NCBI RefSeq assembly: GCF_040538665.1
Contig: NZ_JBEWXT010000001.1
Coordinates: 2,940,501-3,004,500, forward strand
DNA from: Aureibaculum sp. 2308TA14-22
GTDB taxonomy: Bacteria; Bacteroidota; Bacteroidia; Flavobacteriales; Flavobacteriaceae
Direction: 5' to 3'
Length of the DNA: 64,000 bases
Shown: piece by piece, positions 36,947 to 46,392 of the stretch
Position numbering within the stretch: position 1 is the first letter of the stretch
Layout: each line of letters opens with the position of its first letter
The notes under the pieces: generated by a model
What the model was told of the DNA's origin: nothing
Database searches by the model: none
Seen by the model: only the letters and a program-made list of their open reading frames with translations
Made by a program: the position numbers and the translations under genes

Positions 36947-37996
36947 ATGACAAAGTTACTTAACAAATCTGCTGTATTTATACTATTTCTCGGACTCATC
37001 TTGAGTTCTTGTGCTACAACCAATAAAATGACAATGGGCGTACTTGAACCAGCACCAGTGTATATGCCAAAACATAATCAAAAAATAGGTATTATAGACA
37101 GAAGTTTACCCTCAGAAAATAATGCTGAATTAGACAAATTAGATAAAGTCTTATCTGCTGAAGGTAAAAATTTAGATAAAGAAGGAGCTCACAGAGCTGT
37201 TTTAGGATTGTCTGATAAATTGGGTAAAAATCAAAATTTTGATGAAGTTAAAATTATTGAGGACGCTAATTTAAGAAGTCCAGGATCTGGTGTTTTTCCA
37301 GCTACATTACCATGGGAAACCGTACAGAAAATTTGTGATGAAAACGGTGTAGATGCTCTTTATGTATTATCATTTTACGATACCGATTCCAAAATTGATT
37401 ATAAAACCGTTCAGAAAAAAATTAAAAACCCTTTAGGTGTAGAAATTTCAGTTCCAGAACATCATGCTACTATACATACCTTATTAAAAACAGGATGGAG
37501 AGTTTATGATCCGAAAAATAAACTTATACTTGATGAATATAGAGCTAATCAAAATTTAACTTCAATAGGAAAAGGTATTAATCCTGCTAAGGCAATTGCA
37601 GCTATTGCTGGAAGAAAAGAAGCTGTTTTAGAAAAAAGTAATACTATTGGTTACAACTACGGTGCAAGAATTCTTCCTAGAAGGGTTCGTGTTTCTAGAG
37701 ATTATTTCATAAAAGGAACTGATAATTTTGAAGTTGCAAATCGTAGAGCTATTGCCGGTAAATGGGATAGTGCTGCCGAATTATGGAATGAAGAAGTCTC
37801 AAATAGCGATAGTAAAATTGCTGGTAGAGCTTGCTATAACATGGCTATTATAAATGAAATAAATGGTAATTTAGATGAGGCAATAGAATGGGCACAAAAA
37901 GCCTATGCAGATTATGAGATTAAAGAAGCCATACGATATATCCGAATCTTAAAGAACCGTAAAGAAAAAAACAGATTGTTGGCGTCTCAAAATTAA
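36947..37996 (+). CDS. DUF6340-like lipoprotein with TPR tail
   Basis: A 349-residue lipoprotein: signal MTKLLNKSAVFILFLGLILSSC in two parts with lipobox LSSC. A central domain contains VGALY-like and KTGWRVYDPKNKLILDEY segments. A C-terminal pair of TPR helices follows (GRACYNMAIINEINGNLDEAIEWAQKAY read as consecutive helices). The domain name is remembered with moderate certainty; its function is unknown. It is expected at the outer membrane. A 14-bp palindrome follows. Confidence 0.72.
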   Translation: MTKLLNKSAVFILFLGLILSSCATTNKMTMGVLEPAPVYMPKHNQKIGIIDRSLPSENNAELDKLDKVLSAEGKNLDKEGAHRAVLGLSDKLGKNQNFDEVKIIEDANLRSPGSGVFPATLPWETVQKICDENGVDALYVLSFYDTDSKIDYKTVQKKIKNPLGVEISVPEHHATIHTLLKTGWRVYDPKNKLILDEYRANQNLTSIGKGINPAKAIAAIAGRKEAVLEKSNTIGYNYGARILPRRVRVSRDYFIKGTDNFEVANRRAIAGKWDSAAELWNEEVSNSDSKIAGRACYNMAIINEINGNLDEAIEWAQKAYADYEIKEAIRYIRILKNRKEKNRLLASQN

Positions 37997-38026
37997 AATA
38001 GACATATTCATCAATCAAATAATAAG

Positions 38027-38079
38027 GTTGACTTTAACATTTTAAATAGTTTATATTTGGATGTTAAAGTCAACTTTTT
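38027..38079 (+). promoter_or_regulatory. Perfect 14-bp inverted repeat enclosing a -10 element, before the LytTR gene
   Basis: GTTGACTTTAACAT (38027-38040) and ATGTTAAAGTCAAC (38061-38074) pair perfectly and are followed by TTTTTC. It could therefore end the upstream lipoprotein transcript. The 20-nt loop contains TATATTTG (38052-38059), a good -10 element for the LytTR gene starting at 38086. The element may be terminator, operator or both. Confidence 0.6.
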
Positions 38080-38085
38080 CTATTT

Positions 38086-38835
38086 ATGTCAAATAACCCC
38101 ACGGACAAACCAATATCCAAAAGACATATAATTTGGGCAACTTTAGTTTTGACATTTCTGTTTACCTATGCAGGTGTTAAAGAAAGTATTTGGGAATCTT
38201 TTACTGACATAGGCTTTAATATAAATTTTATTCTCAATTTTGTTCAGATTTACTTATTAATTAGACTTACGTATTACTTACATTTTACTAAGAAATCTGT
38301 ACTTTGGAAATCAATTGCTATTTCTTTAGGAGTTTTTTATCTATTGCAACTACTTCAAGTAAATATTATTGATTATGAAGCAGATGATTATACAGAGTTA
38401 TATTCAATTACATTGCCCTTTGGTAGTTTAATACTACTAATCTTCAATTTTTACTATAACTTAATTAATAAAAAGAGTAATTCTTTGTTAGATGATAATA
38501 CGCCAGAACCTATATGGTTAGATACTTCGACTGGCCGTGTTAAGTTATTTGCTAACACTATTAAATATGCTTATTTAACTGATGTCTATTTAGAAATTCA
38601 TACAGAAAGTAACCTTTTAAAAACGTTTTACTCGTTAAAACAACTGGAAGAATTACTCAGTAACGAAAACTCTTTTTTCAGACTGAATAAACAATATTTA
38701 TGTCAAAAAAATGCCATTTCTACTTTTAAACCATTATCTGATGGAAGGTTAGAATTAACACTTTTTAATAATGAAAAATGTATTGTAAGCAAAAATAAGG
38801 CTTCGTCATTCAAAAAGTGGATTAACGAAACTTAA
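38086..38835 (+). CDS. Membrane-bound LytTR-type transcriptional regulator
   Basis: A 249-residue protein. About four transmembrane helices occupy residues 12-130 (for example HIIWATLVLTFLFTYAG, NFILNFVQIYLLIRLTYYL and GSLILLIFNFYYNLI). A C-terminal LytTR DNA-binding domain covers about 150-247, with IKYAYLTDVYLEIHTE, FYSLKQLEELL, FFRLNKQYLCQKNAI and LELTLFNNEKCIVSKNKASSFKKW as the usual blocks. There is no receiver domain, so it should be a one-component membrane regulator. Its target may be the serine hydrolase downstream. Confidence 0.85.
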   Translation: MSNNPTDKPISKRHIIWATLVLTFLFTYAGVKESIWESFTDIGFNINFILNFVQIYLLIRLTYYLHFTKKSVLWKSIAISLGVFYLLQLLQVNIIDYEADDYTELYSITLPFGSLILLIFNFYYNLINKKSNSLLDDNTPEPIWLDTSTGRVKLFANTIKYAYLTDVYLEIHTESNLLKTFYSLKQLEELLSNENSFFRLNKQYLCQKNAISTFKPLSDGRLELTLFNNEKCIVSKNKASSFKKWINET

Positions 38836-38919
38836 AAGTCAATTCGTCTTAACAAATCAATTCTTCGTCTTTAAGATTTTTCCTATAATTAGCACTTGTC
38901 TTGGTATTCTTCTTGGTTC

Positions 38920-38927
38920 TATGTTTG
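38920..38927 (+). promoter_or_regulatory. -10 element before serine hydrolase gene
   Basis: TATGTTTG fits TAnnTTTG, 22 nt before the start codon, with TTG at 38901-38903 upstream at a slightly short 16-nt spacing. This indicates separate transcription from the LytTR gene. Confidence 0.5.
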
Positions 38928-38948
38928 TAAATCAAAAAAATAGAAATC

Positions 38949-40175
38949 ATGAAAAAAATCAAATTAGTAGTAACAGTTATAATTGCCATTTCTCTTGTCG
39001 CAATGTCTTGTGATGGAAACGACATAAGCCTTGAACCTAAAAATACGATAGAATGTAATCCTGTTGGGTTAGGAGAAAGTCATCCTTACCATAAAGATTA
39101 TCGGAAAATACTTGATAACTACATTTCTAAAGGGTTTCCGGGTATTACGGCCGCAATATATACTCCAGAAAATGGATTATGGGTCGGTGCATCTGGTTTA
39201 TCTGATATAAAGAATAGGGTAGCTATGAATACATGCAATACTTTATTTTCAGGTAGTGTAGCCAAACTTTATACAGTTACCGCAGGTATGATTTTGTACG
39301 AACAAGGTAAGTTAGATTTGGATGCCAAAATTTCGAACTTTTTACCACAAAATGTTGTCGATAATCTGCCAAACGCAAAAGAAGCTACAATCAGACAATT
39401 GATGAATCATACCGCAGGTATGCCAGATCATGATGATGAAGAAGGCCTTAATGATTATATTGAGAGTAATGAGGGTAATTTACCTTCAGCAGAAGAACAA
39501 TTAGCATATCTATTTGATGATGATCCTCTTTTTGTACCTGGAGAATCGGTTCAATATTCTAGTGCACATACACTTACCTTGTCTTTGGTAATTGATAGTA
39601 TTGCAGGTGAACACCATTCTAATATCATATCAAAAGAAATTATTCAAAAGGTAGGCTTAACAGAGACTTTTTATAAAAATGAAACTGGATATCCTTCACC
39701 AAAAAACTTAGTAAATGGTTATTTGAATTCAGCATCTAAAAATAACGATATTACTAAAGAATCTATTAATTATTGTAAAGGAAGTCACGGTGATGCGGGT
39801 ATTATCGCATCAGCAAATGATTACTTATTGTTTATAAAAGCCCTTATAGAAGGGGAAATTGTATCGCAAAATACACTTGATACTATGTTAACTCCAGTTT
39901 GGGGCTATAATCAATCTGATTATTCGATTGGATTTGGTTTAGGATTTATTATGGGAAGTACAAAAAATATACTCAATAAAATAGGTCATAGTGGTGCTAC
40001 TGCTGGTGGTATGTCTCATGTTTATTACTACCCAACGAAAAAGGCATTCATTGTACTGCTGACAAATACGCTGGCAGAAGATGATGAAAAATTAATACAG
40101 GATTGGTCAGGTAACTTTGTTGTAGGTGCTGGAGGAAATTCTATAATGGAGGATTTAGAAAGCATTCATTTTTAA
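38949..40175 (+). CDS. Serine hydrolase, beta-lactamase class C/DD-peptidase-like lipoprotein
   Basis: A 408-residue protein with signal peptide and lipobox (LVAMSC). The SxxK motif is in LFSGSVAKLYTV. The second motif region reads VQYSSAHTLTLS, where YSS replaces the usual YxN. The third motif is HSGATAGG near the end. Metazoan-type insertions are absent. It may act on peptidoglycan, D-amino-acid peptides or esters; the altered second motif makes the reaction uncertain. It lies just downstream of the LytTR regulator. Confidence 0.85.
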   Translation: MKKIKLVVTVIIAISLVAMSCDGNDISLEPKNTIECNPVGLGESHPYHKDYRKILDNYISKGFPGITAAIYTPENGLWVGASGLSDIKNRVAMNTCNTLFSGSVAKLYTVTAGMILYEQGKLDLDAKISNFLPQNVVDNLPNAKEATIRQLMNHTAGMPDHDDEEGLNDYIESNEGNLPSAEEQLAYLFDDDPLFVPGESVQYSSAHTLTLSLVIDSIAGEHHSNIISKEIIQKVGLTETFYKNETGYPSPKNLVNGYLNSASKNNDITKESINYCKGSHGDAGIIASANDYLLFIKALIEGEIVSQNTLDTMLTPVWGYNQSDYSIGFGLGFIMGSTKNILNKIGHSGATAGGMSHVYYYPTKKAFIVLLTNTLAEDDEKLIQDWSGNFVVGAGGNSIMEDLESIHF

Positions 40176-40265
40176 TAAAACGATTACTCTTGCTGATTCA
40201 TTTTTCTTTTTTTAAGATAATTAGCAAGAGTTAAATAATTTGTAATATTGCCAATATTCTAAACT

Positions 40266-40460
40266 ATGCAAGGCAATTCCAGAAAAAATATCAAAATAGG
40301 TCAGCAGGTAGCTATTGTGTTAAAACAAGACCAACGTTCGGGCAGACTCACCGAAGGTGTTATAAAACGTATTTTAACAAATTCCGCTAACCATCCTCAC
40401 GGTATTAAAGTAATGCTCGTTTCTGGAAAAGTGGGCAGGGTTAAAGAAATTTTAGAATAG
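40266..40460 (+). CDS. YwbE family protein
   Basis: A 64-residue protein that matches the whole-length YwbE family: RKNIKIGQQVAIVLKQDQRSG, LTEGVIKRILTNSANHPHGIK and VMLVSGKVGRVKEIL. It folds as a small beta-barrel-like domain, and its biological role is not established. It is cytoplasmic. It starts 45 bp before the S9 peptidase gene. Confidence 0.88.
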   Translation: MQGNSRKNIKIGQQVAIVLKQDQRSGRLTEGVIKRILTNSANHPHGIKVMLVSGKVGRVKEILE

Positions 40461-40504
40461 TAAATTTCTTTTACTAAATTTATGCCTCATCTAAATTTAG
40501 TATT

Positions 40505-42523
40505 ATGATCCGAATTGCTACCCTTTGTTTTCTGTTTATTTCCACACTTTGTTTTTCTCAAAACAAAACCCATTTTCAAAATCTTGATGTTTTTGAGTTG
40601 GAATGGGCCGTAAATCCTGAAATTTCCCCTGATGGAAATCGTATAGTTTATCAGCGTTACGGATTTGACATTATGAATGACAGAAAGCAATCACGGCTTT
40701 GGATGATGAATGCAAATGGCACCAATAATTTTAAATTAACAAGCAATGAAGTAAATGAGTCTAATCCAAAATGGTCTCCTGATGGCACTAAAATTGCTTT
40801 TACAAGTAGCACTGAAAATGGTTCGGAAATTTTTGTCTATTGGTTGGCAACAGGAAAAACGGCTAAACTGACACAATTGGAGAAGTCGCCCAGTGGATTA
40901 CGTTGGTCTCCAGACGGAAAACACATCGCTTTTTTAATGACCGTACCGGAAGCTCAGCCCAAATTGGTAAAACCACCAAAAAAGCCCAAAGGAGCAAAAT
41001 GGGCAGACCATCCAAGGGTAACTACACGGTTTAAGTATGAAGCCGATGGCTCTGGATATATACAACCTGGATTTAAACATATATTTATTGTTTCCGCTGA
41101 GGGTGGAACGCCTCGTCAAATTTCTACGGACAACTATAAATTTGGTAGTCCGCATTGGGCAAAAGATGGGAAATCGCTTTATTTCAGCGGTAATTTGATC
41201 GATGATTGGAATTACGACTTCAGGAATTCCGAAATCTACAACATTGATATTGCCACAGGAAAAACCACCGCTTTAACAAATAGAAAAGGCCCTGACAGCG
41301 GCTTGACCCTATCGCCCAACGGCAAACAAATTGCCTATGTAGGCTTTGATGATAAAGTTCAAACCTATCAAGTTCGCCACATTTATTTAATGGATGTTGA
41401 TGGTACTAACAAAAAAGAAATTAAAACCAATTTAGATAGAAATCCGTCTAATTTAACATGGAGCAATGATGGCAAAGGGCTTTATTTTCAATATGACGAT
41501 AAGGGCAACACAAAAATTGGTTATACTACCCTATCTGGTAAAACATCTAAAATAGCCGATAATTTAGGGGGTACGGCTATTGGACGCCCATACGGTGCTG
41601 GTTCTTATTCCTTATCTCAAAATGGTAATATTGCTTATACTCAATCCACACCTAATTATCCTGCCGAAATTGCGGTTGTACAAAAAGGAAAAACACGTAA
41701 AATATCTAAATTAAATGATGACATTTTACCCTACAGAACCTTGGGTGAGGTAGAAGAAGTTTGGTATAAATCGACCATTGATGGTAACAATATTCAAGGA
41801 TGGATCGTATATCCGCCCGATTTTGATGCTTCTAAAAAATATCCACTATTGGTTGAAAATCACGGTGGTCCTATTTCCAATTATGGTGATCGGTTTTCTC
41901 CAGAAATGCAATTGTACGCCAGTGCAGGTTATGTGGTTTTTTATCCCAACCCGAGAGGGAGTACCAGTTATGGCGAAAAATTCGGAAATCTACTTTATCA
42001 TAATTATCCCGGTAACGATTATGACGATGTTATGGATGGTGTAGATGCCGTTATCGCTAAAGGAAATATTGCTACTAACGAGTTATATGTAACCGGTGGA
42101 AGTGCTGGTGGCATAATGACCGCTTGGATGATTGGTAAAAACAATCGTTTCAAAGCCGCTGCTGTTATTAAACCTGTTATGAACTGGATTAGTAAAACCC
42201 TAACTGCCGATAATTACTACGGTTATGCCGATAGCCGTTATCCAGGGCAACCCTGGGAGAATTTTGAAACTTATTGGAAGTTTTCGCCCATATCTTTAGT
42301 CGGTAATATAGAAACGCCTACTCTAGTAATGGTTGGTACGGAGGACAGACGTACACCACTTTCCGAATCAAAGCAATTATACAGTGCTTTAAAAATTAGA
42401 AAAATTGAAACGGCGTTAGTGGAAATTCCTGGAGCTTATCACTTAATCGTTAACCGCCCCAGCCAGTTAATTACTAAAGTTGACCATATTGTGGCTTGGT
42501 TTGAGAAGTATCGGAATAAGTAA
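40505..42523 (+). CDS. S9 family prolyl oligopeptidase-like peptidase
   Basis: A 672-residue exported peptidase with signal MIRIATLCFLFISTLCFSQ. The N-terminal beta-propeller of PD40/WD40-like repeats (PEISPDGNRIVYQR, PKWSPDGTKIAF, LRWSPDGKHIAF) gates the active site. The C-terminal alpha/beta hydrolase has the nucleophile in VTGGSAGGIMTAW, Asp in MVGTEDRRTP and His in PGAYHLIVNRP. It is probably a periplasmic aminopeptidase or oligopeptidase used in peptide degradation. Confidence 0.93.
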   Translation: MIRIATLCFLFISTLCFSQNKTHFQNLDVFELEWAVNPEISPDGNRIVYQRYGFDIMNDRKQSRLWMMNANGTNNFKLTSNEVNESNPKWSPDGTKIAFTSSTENGSEIFVYWLATGKTAKLTQLEKSPSGLRWSPDGKHIAFLMTVPEAQPKLVKPPKKPKGAKWADHPRVTTRFKYEADGSGYIQPGFKHIFIVSAEGGTPRQISTDNYKFGSPHWAKDGKSLYFSGNLIDDWNYDFRNSEIYNIDIATGKTTALTNRKGPDSGLTLSPNGKQIAYVGFDDKVQTYQVRHIYLMDVDGTNKKEIKTNLDRNPSNLTWSNDGKGLYFQYDDKGNTKIGYTTLSGKTSKIADNLGGTAIGRPYGAGSYSLSQNGNIAYTQSTPNYPAEIAVVQKGKTRKISKLNDDILPYRTLGEVEEVWYKSTIDGNNIQGWIVYPPDFDASKKYPLLVENHGGPISNYGDRFSPEMQLYASAGYVVFYPNPRGSTSYGEKFGNLLYHNYPGNDYDDVMDGVDAVIAKGNIATNELYVTGGSAGGIMTAWMIGKNNRFKAAAVIKPVMNWISKTLTADNYYGYADSRYPGQPWENFETYWKFSPISLVGNIETPTLVMVGTEDRRTPLSESKQLYSALKIRKIETALVEIPGAYHLIVNRPSQLITKVDHIVAWFEKYRNK

Positions 42524-42547
42524 AAGAAATTTTTGACCATACCAATT

Positions 42548-43231
42548 TTACTTCTGCAAAAGTTCAACAGAGACCACTCCATTACTACTTCCAGAACCAA
42601 ACCTAGTAGCCGCCGCACCGTGAAGCATTCTAATGTTTTTTATTTCCATTAGGTTTAAACTTTTTAATGTTTCAAAATTAATCAATACACCATTCAAGAC
42701 AATTAATGCATAGTTGCTTGTAACCTCCGATGAAGTATTATAACCTCTAATTATAACACCTTCATCTGAAACATTTGCATTGGGAAACTTATTCTTAAGT
42801 AATTCCACAATATTGCTAAACCCGAAACTATAAGGTTGTACCGTATTAAATAACACCTTAGCTTTTTTTAATTCTTTACTATTAATATGCCCATTTGCAA
42901 ATGCCAAGTCAAGGTCGCTTTCTTCACCATCTACTTCAAGGTTAATTTTTACTGGATTTTCACTATTCTTTACTTTAACTATTTTTGATTTAAAGCCTTT
43001 CGCTGAAACCACTAATTTGTCTTTACCTCCACATTTTAATTTAAAATAACCTAAAGAATCAGTAAAAGTCATCTCTTTTGTTTTCTTTACTGTGACTTTG
43101 GCACTTTTAAGGGCTATTTTTTTATAGGTAGTTACCTTTCCTTCTACAACTTTGTCTTGAGCAAATACAGGATAGACCATTAATAGTATTACTATTAAAA
43201 TTGCAATATTTTTTTTCTTGGAAGTTTTCAT
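42548..43231 (-). CDS. Carboxypeptidase-like regulatory domain plus isolated TonB plug domain
   Basis: The start is MKTSKKKNIAILIVILLMVY at 43231. The 227-residue protein has a signal peptide and a carboxypeptidase-regulatory-like beta domain (about 25-105). It then has a short plug domain: FSNIVELLKNKFPNANVSDEGVIIRG, ALIVLNGVLI, IKNIRMLHGAAATRFGSGSSNGVVSVEL. It stops exactly where the beta-barrel of a TonB receptor would start. It may be a remnant or a genuine barrel-less periplasmic protein. It has its own -10-like site (TATTTTTG at 43256-43249). Confidence 0.78.
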   Translation of the reverse strand: MKTSKKKNIAILIVILLMVYPVFAQDKVVEGKVTTYKKIALKSAKVTVKKTKEMTFTDSLGYFKLKCGGKDKLVVSAKGFKSKIVKVKNSENPVKINLEVDGEESDLDLAFANGHINSKELKKAKVLFNTVQPYSFGFSNIVELLKNKFPNANVSDEGVIIRGYNTSSEVTSNYALIVLNGVLINFETLKSLNLMEIKNIRMLHGAAATRFGSGSSNGVVSVELLQK

Positions 43232-43361
43232 ATCTGTTTTATTACTCTCAAAAATAGTCAAAATGTGGCACATAATAGTTAATTATTTGAGTTCAAATAT
43301 TAATTTAAGTAGCTACTTGTGAGTTAGATATTTTAACTTTGAATTCGCTAATAAAAATAAA

Positions 43362-44204
43362 ATGCAAAAATTAATACTATTATTTTTTCTAATCTCATTT
43401 ATGGCTATGGCACAAAACCCAACCGAGGAAGACATTGTGGGTTCCTACAGGTTGCCAAGTAGCGATCCTCAAGGTGGTCAATGGGTAACTATTTTTGAAA
43501 ATAAAACCTTTGCTACTTTCTATTTTGGTGGAGCTTTAAAAGGTACCTGGAAAATTGAAGGCAATCAGGTAAAATTTAAAACTACTGCTCATCCTAAATT
43601 CTATTTATATGGACGTAAATTAGAATCCTTAATTGATAGTACACATTTAAAGTTTAGCTGCGAAGAGAGCTCTTTAGTTAATCTAAATTCTAAAACAAGT
43701 GATACTTTTCAGCCTTTGTTTAATCAGGACGCTAATTGCTTTGATTATCCCTATATACTCAAAACAGCTAACCAATTTTCAGAGGTTGCATTTACTGAGA
43801 AAGCTTATGGACAGAATGCAAATAATTCAGAGCTATATCAATTTAAAATCCCTAAAGATTTTAATGATTTGGTAGTTGTAGGGTTGTCCAATCAATATAC
43901 CGAGGTAATTGAATTTGCAGCTACTTATAAAAATGGGAATCTCTATTTTGACTCCAATAAAAAAGCAGCCTCTAAAAGACCTGCCTCAATTGAAGATAGC
44001 GAGGATGAGAAAGCTTATATGGACGAATTTATGAAAAAAGAACTAATACCAGAATTATTAGCGTATGGCAATGAATTTTTCCCTCGTTACGATAACCCTA
44101 GGGACGAACAGTTGGCTCCATTTACTAGAATCACTCCTATAAAAATAGAGAAAGGCAACATTAAAATTGGAAAAAATAATTTATTTACAGCAATTTGTAA
44201 TTAA
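43362..44204 (+). CDS. Secreted protein with lipocalin-like N-terminal part, function unknown
   Basis: A 280-residue protein with signal peptide MQKLILLFFLISFMAMAQ. Residues 20-110 look like a small beta-barrel (DIVGSYRLPSSDPQGGQWVTI, FGGALKGTWKIEGNQVKF), as in lipocalin-like or DUF-type stress proteins. The C-terminal half is unrecognised, with an acidic helical stretch near 205-230. TAACTTTG (43334-43341) may be its -10 element. It converges on the beta-propeller gene across a bidirectional terminator. Confidence 0.65.
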   Translation: MQKLILLFFLISFMAMAQNPTEEDIVGSYRLPSSDPQGGQWVTIFENKTFATFYFGGALKGTWKIEGNQVKFKTTAHPKFYLYGRKLESLIDSTHLKFSCEESSLVNLNSKTSDTFQPLFNQDANCFDYPYILKTANQFSEVAFTEKAYGQNANNSELYQFKIPKDFNDLVVVGLSNQYTEVIEFAATYKNGNLYFDSNKKAASKRPASIEDSEDEKAYMDEFMKKELIPELLAYGNEFFPRYDNPRDEQLAPFTRITPIKIEKGNIKIGKNNLFTAICN

Positions 44205-44240
44205 TGTCCTCTACCCAAGTATTAATAAATAACTTCATAA

Positions 44241-44275
44241 AAAAGACCTAACAGGTTAAACCTATTAGGTCTTTT
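44241..44275. terminator. Palindromic repeat acting as bidirectional terminator
   Basis: AAAAGACCTAACAGGTT (44241-44257) and AACCTATTAGGTCTTTT (44259-44275) form a 17-bp stem with one mismatch and a 1-nt centre, flanked by A and T runs. It lies between convergent genes. In layout it matches the trpB-trpA repeat at 5062-5092. Confidence 0.82.
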
Positions 44276-44317
44276 AAAACTCAAATAATTAAAAAAGCAG
44301 TAGTTTATTTATTGAGA

Positions 44318-45358
44318 TTACCTATCAATATAGACAATTCCGAATGGATTACCACCTGAAGCGTCAGAGGATAAATATTCAATATCTCCTTCAACAACCT
44401 TAAAAAAGTCAACTGTTGAGCCTCCAGATCGTGTTAATGCCAAAATTTCTTTATCAAAATTATACGATACGTTATGTGCAACACCATCAGCAACTGGAGC
44501 ATCGGCAACAGAACTTATGCTTTGGGTTCTGATATCATAAGATGCCACTCTTTTATCGGCAATGTTCGTTAAAAATAAATTATTGTCCTTACCTAAAGTT
44601 ACACCATGTACATCGGCCAAAGAGCCATCTCTATTTGTTGACCGTAAATTGGCGTATTTATATTCTTTAATAGAAGAGTCCACTTGAGATAGTACATACA
44701 AAAATCGGTGTGATGACACCAAATGAGGGTCTCCACCTACTTCAATATGATTTTTAAGCTTGAAATTACGAGCATTATACTGTAATAGATAATTAGCCCC
44801 TGTTTTAGAAAAGACACTTACATAAGCAAAAGCTCCATTTGGAGAAATAGTAACATCATGTTGTGCGGCATCATCAGCAAAATTTATATTGTCTGGTAAT
44901 GATAAAGTTGCCAATGTTCTACCATTTCGTAAGCTGATAACAGAAGTGGTTTTATCTACAATATTGTTTACCCATAGTTGGTTAGAAAAATTATTCAACC
45001 ACATATGGAAAGCTCCATTTCCAACAGGGTATTCTCCAACTTTTGAAAAATCTGAGCCCTTGTAAACATTTATTTTAGCATTGTTAAAATCGGCTACATA
45101 TAACCGATCTCTTTTAGTACTGTAAACTACATACGTTGGTGCTGCGTTTTCATCTTCAAGTGTAATTGTAGTCGATTGTTCTTGAGTATCGGCATCATAA
45201 ATAGTAACAGTTCCATCGCCACGATTGGCAACTGCAAAATAATCAGTCTTACCATTGTTGGAATCACCCCCGTGTAAAATATCATCTAAGGTATCAAACC
45301 TTACACATGAAGAAAGCAAAAGTGTGCCCATTAAAAGGCTAAGTGTTAGTTTTTTCAT
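44318..45358 (-). CDS. YncE-like beta-propeller lipoprotein
   Basis: A 346-residue lipoprotein: MKKLTLSLLMGTLLLSSC with lipobox LSSC. The body consists of roughly seven blades of the YncE/lactonase-like propeller: YFAVANRGDGTVTIYDADT, RLYVADFNNAKINVYKG, QLWVNNIVDKTTSVISLRNG, AFAYVSVFSKTG, NLFLTNIADKRVASYD. It is probably attached to the outer membrane. Ligand unknown; no catalytic residues were identified. Confidence 0.82.
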   Translation of the reverse strand: MKKLTLSLLMGTLLLSSCVRFDTLDDILHGGDSNNGKTDYFAVANRGDGTVTIYDADTQEQSTTITLEDENAAPTYVVYSTKRDRLYVADFNNAKINVYKGSDFSKVGEYPVGNGAFHMWLNNFSNQLWVNNIVDKTTSVISLRNGRTLATLSLPDNINFADDAAQHDVTISPNGAFAYVSVFSKTGANYLLQYNARNFKLKNHIEVGGDPHLVSSHRFLYVLSQVDSSIKEYKYANLRSTNRDGSLADVHGVTLGKDNNLFLTNIADKRVASYDIRTQSISSVADAPVADGVAHNVSYNFDKEILALTRSGGSTVDFFKVVEGDIEYLSSDASGGNPFGIVYIDR

Positions 45359-45482
45359 TTTTTATAAGTTTTTGTGTTAATAGTTGAGTTATAGTCGAAA
45401 TAAAGACAAAAAACTTACAATATCGTAAAAAAAAGTATTAAAAAATAAATATTTGATAATGAGAATTGAGCCAAAAAAAAGA

Positions 45483-46388
45483 TTATAGACAGTCTTCTAA
45501 AGCATCATCAATCCACTCGTATTGAAATTGAAACCCTTGGTATTTTATTTTATCATTAATTAAATGTTGGCTTTCTAAAACAATAGCTGACATTTCTCCC
45601 AGCACCAATTTTAATACAAAAGAAGGAACATTTGGCAGCCAAATGGGTTTATTAAGCTGTTTTGCAATGGCTTCGGTAAGTTGTTGATTCGAAACAGGGT
45701 TAGAAGCCGAAGCGTTAAAAACACCACCGCTATTATGTTCAATTATATACAGATACATACTTGCCATATCAGCTATGTGAATCCATGACTGAACTTGCTT
45801 ACCATTGCCCAAAGGTGCTCCCATATACCATTTTACGGGTTTTTTCATTTGCTCTAAGGCTCCACCTTTTGCCGATAATACAATTCCCGTTCTCAGTTTA
45901 GAAACCGTAATCCCTAAGCTTTCAATAGTATCCATCTCATCTTCCCATTTTTTAACTACTTCTCCTAAAAAAGTAGCATTGATAACAGTATCGTCCTTTT
46001 CTCTGTATTTAGCCTCTAAAGATGATGGATAAATACCCAATGCAGAAGCCGAAGAAAAATGAGTTACGTTATGTTCATTTTCAGAAAGTAATTTATATAG
46101 TAATTGAACGGTATCAATTCTACTGTTTAGCATATTCTCTTTATGCTTTTCTGTCCAACGTTCAGAAACAGAAGCTCCTGCCAAATTAATTATAGCATTA
46201 ACACCATCTAAACAGGTTACATCAATTTCTTGTGATTTAGGATTCCAATAAAACCCTTTTTTTGAGGTAGTATCTTTAATTTTATCTTTACTAGTGGTAA
46301 GATAATGAACAAAATAATTCTTCTTTTCACAAAGCTTTATAATTTCGGCACCAATTAAACCAGTTGCTCCGGTAATTAAAATTTTCAT
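45483..46388 (-). CDS. TIGR01777 family NAD(P)-dependent epimerase (SDR)
   Basis: The start is MKILITGATGLIGAEI at 46388. The 301-residue extended short-chain dehydrogenase has GATGLIG for the dinucleotide, INLAGASVSERWTEKHKE, and SSASALGIYP where the usual Tyr-x3-Lys is altered, as in this family. A C-terminal DUF1731 segment (PNVPSFVLKLVLGEMSAIVLESQ in two blocks) is present. It relates to YfcH and plastid division SulA-like proteins; the substrate is unknown. A 43-residue membrane protein gene precedes it by 4 bp. Confidence 0.88.
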   Translation of the reverse strand: MKILITGATGLIGAEIIKLCEKKNYFVHYLTTSKDKIKDTTSKKGFYWNPKSQEIDVTCLDGVNAIINLAGASVSERWTEKHKENMLNSRIDTVQLLYKLLSENEHNVTHFSSASALGIYPSSLEAKYREKDDTVINATFLGEVVKKWEDEMDTIESLGITVSKLRTGIVLSAKGGALEQMKKPVKWYMGAPLGNGKQVQSWIHIADMASMYLYIIEHNSGGVFNASASNPVSNQQLTEAIAKQLNKPIWLPNVPSFVLKLVLGEMSAIVLESQHLINDKIKYQGFQFQYEWIDDALEDCL

Positions 46389-46392
46389 AGTA

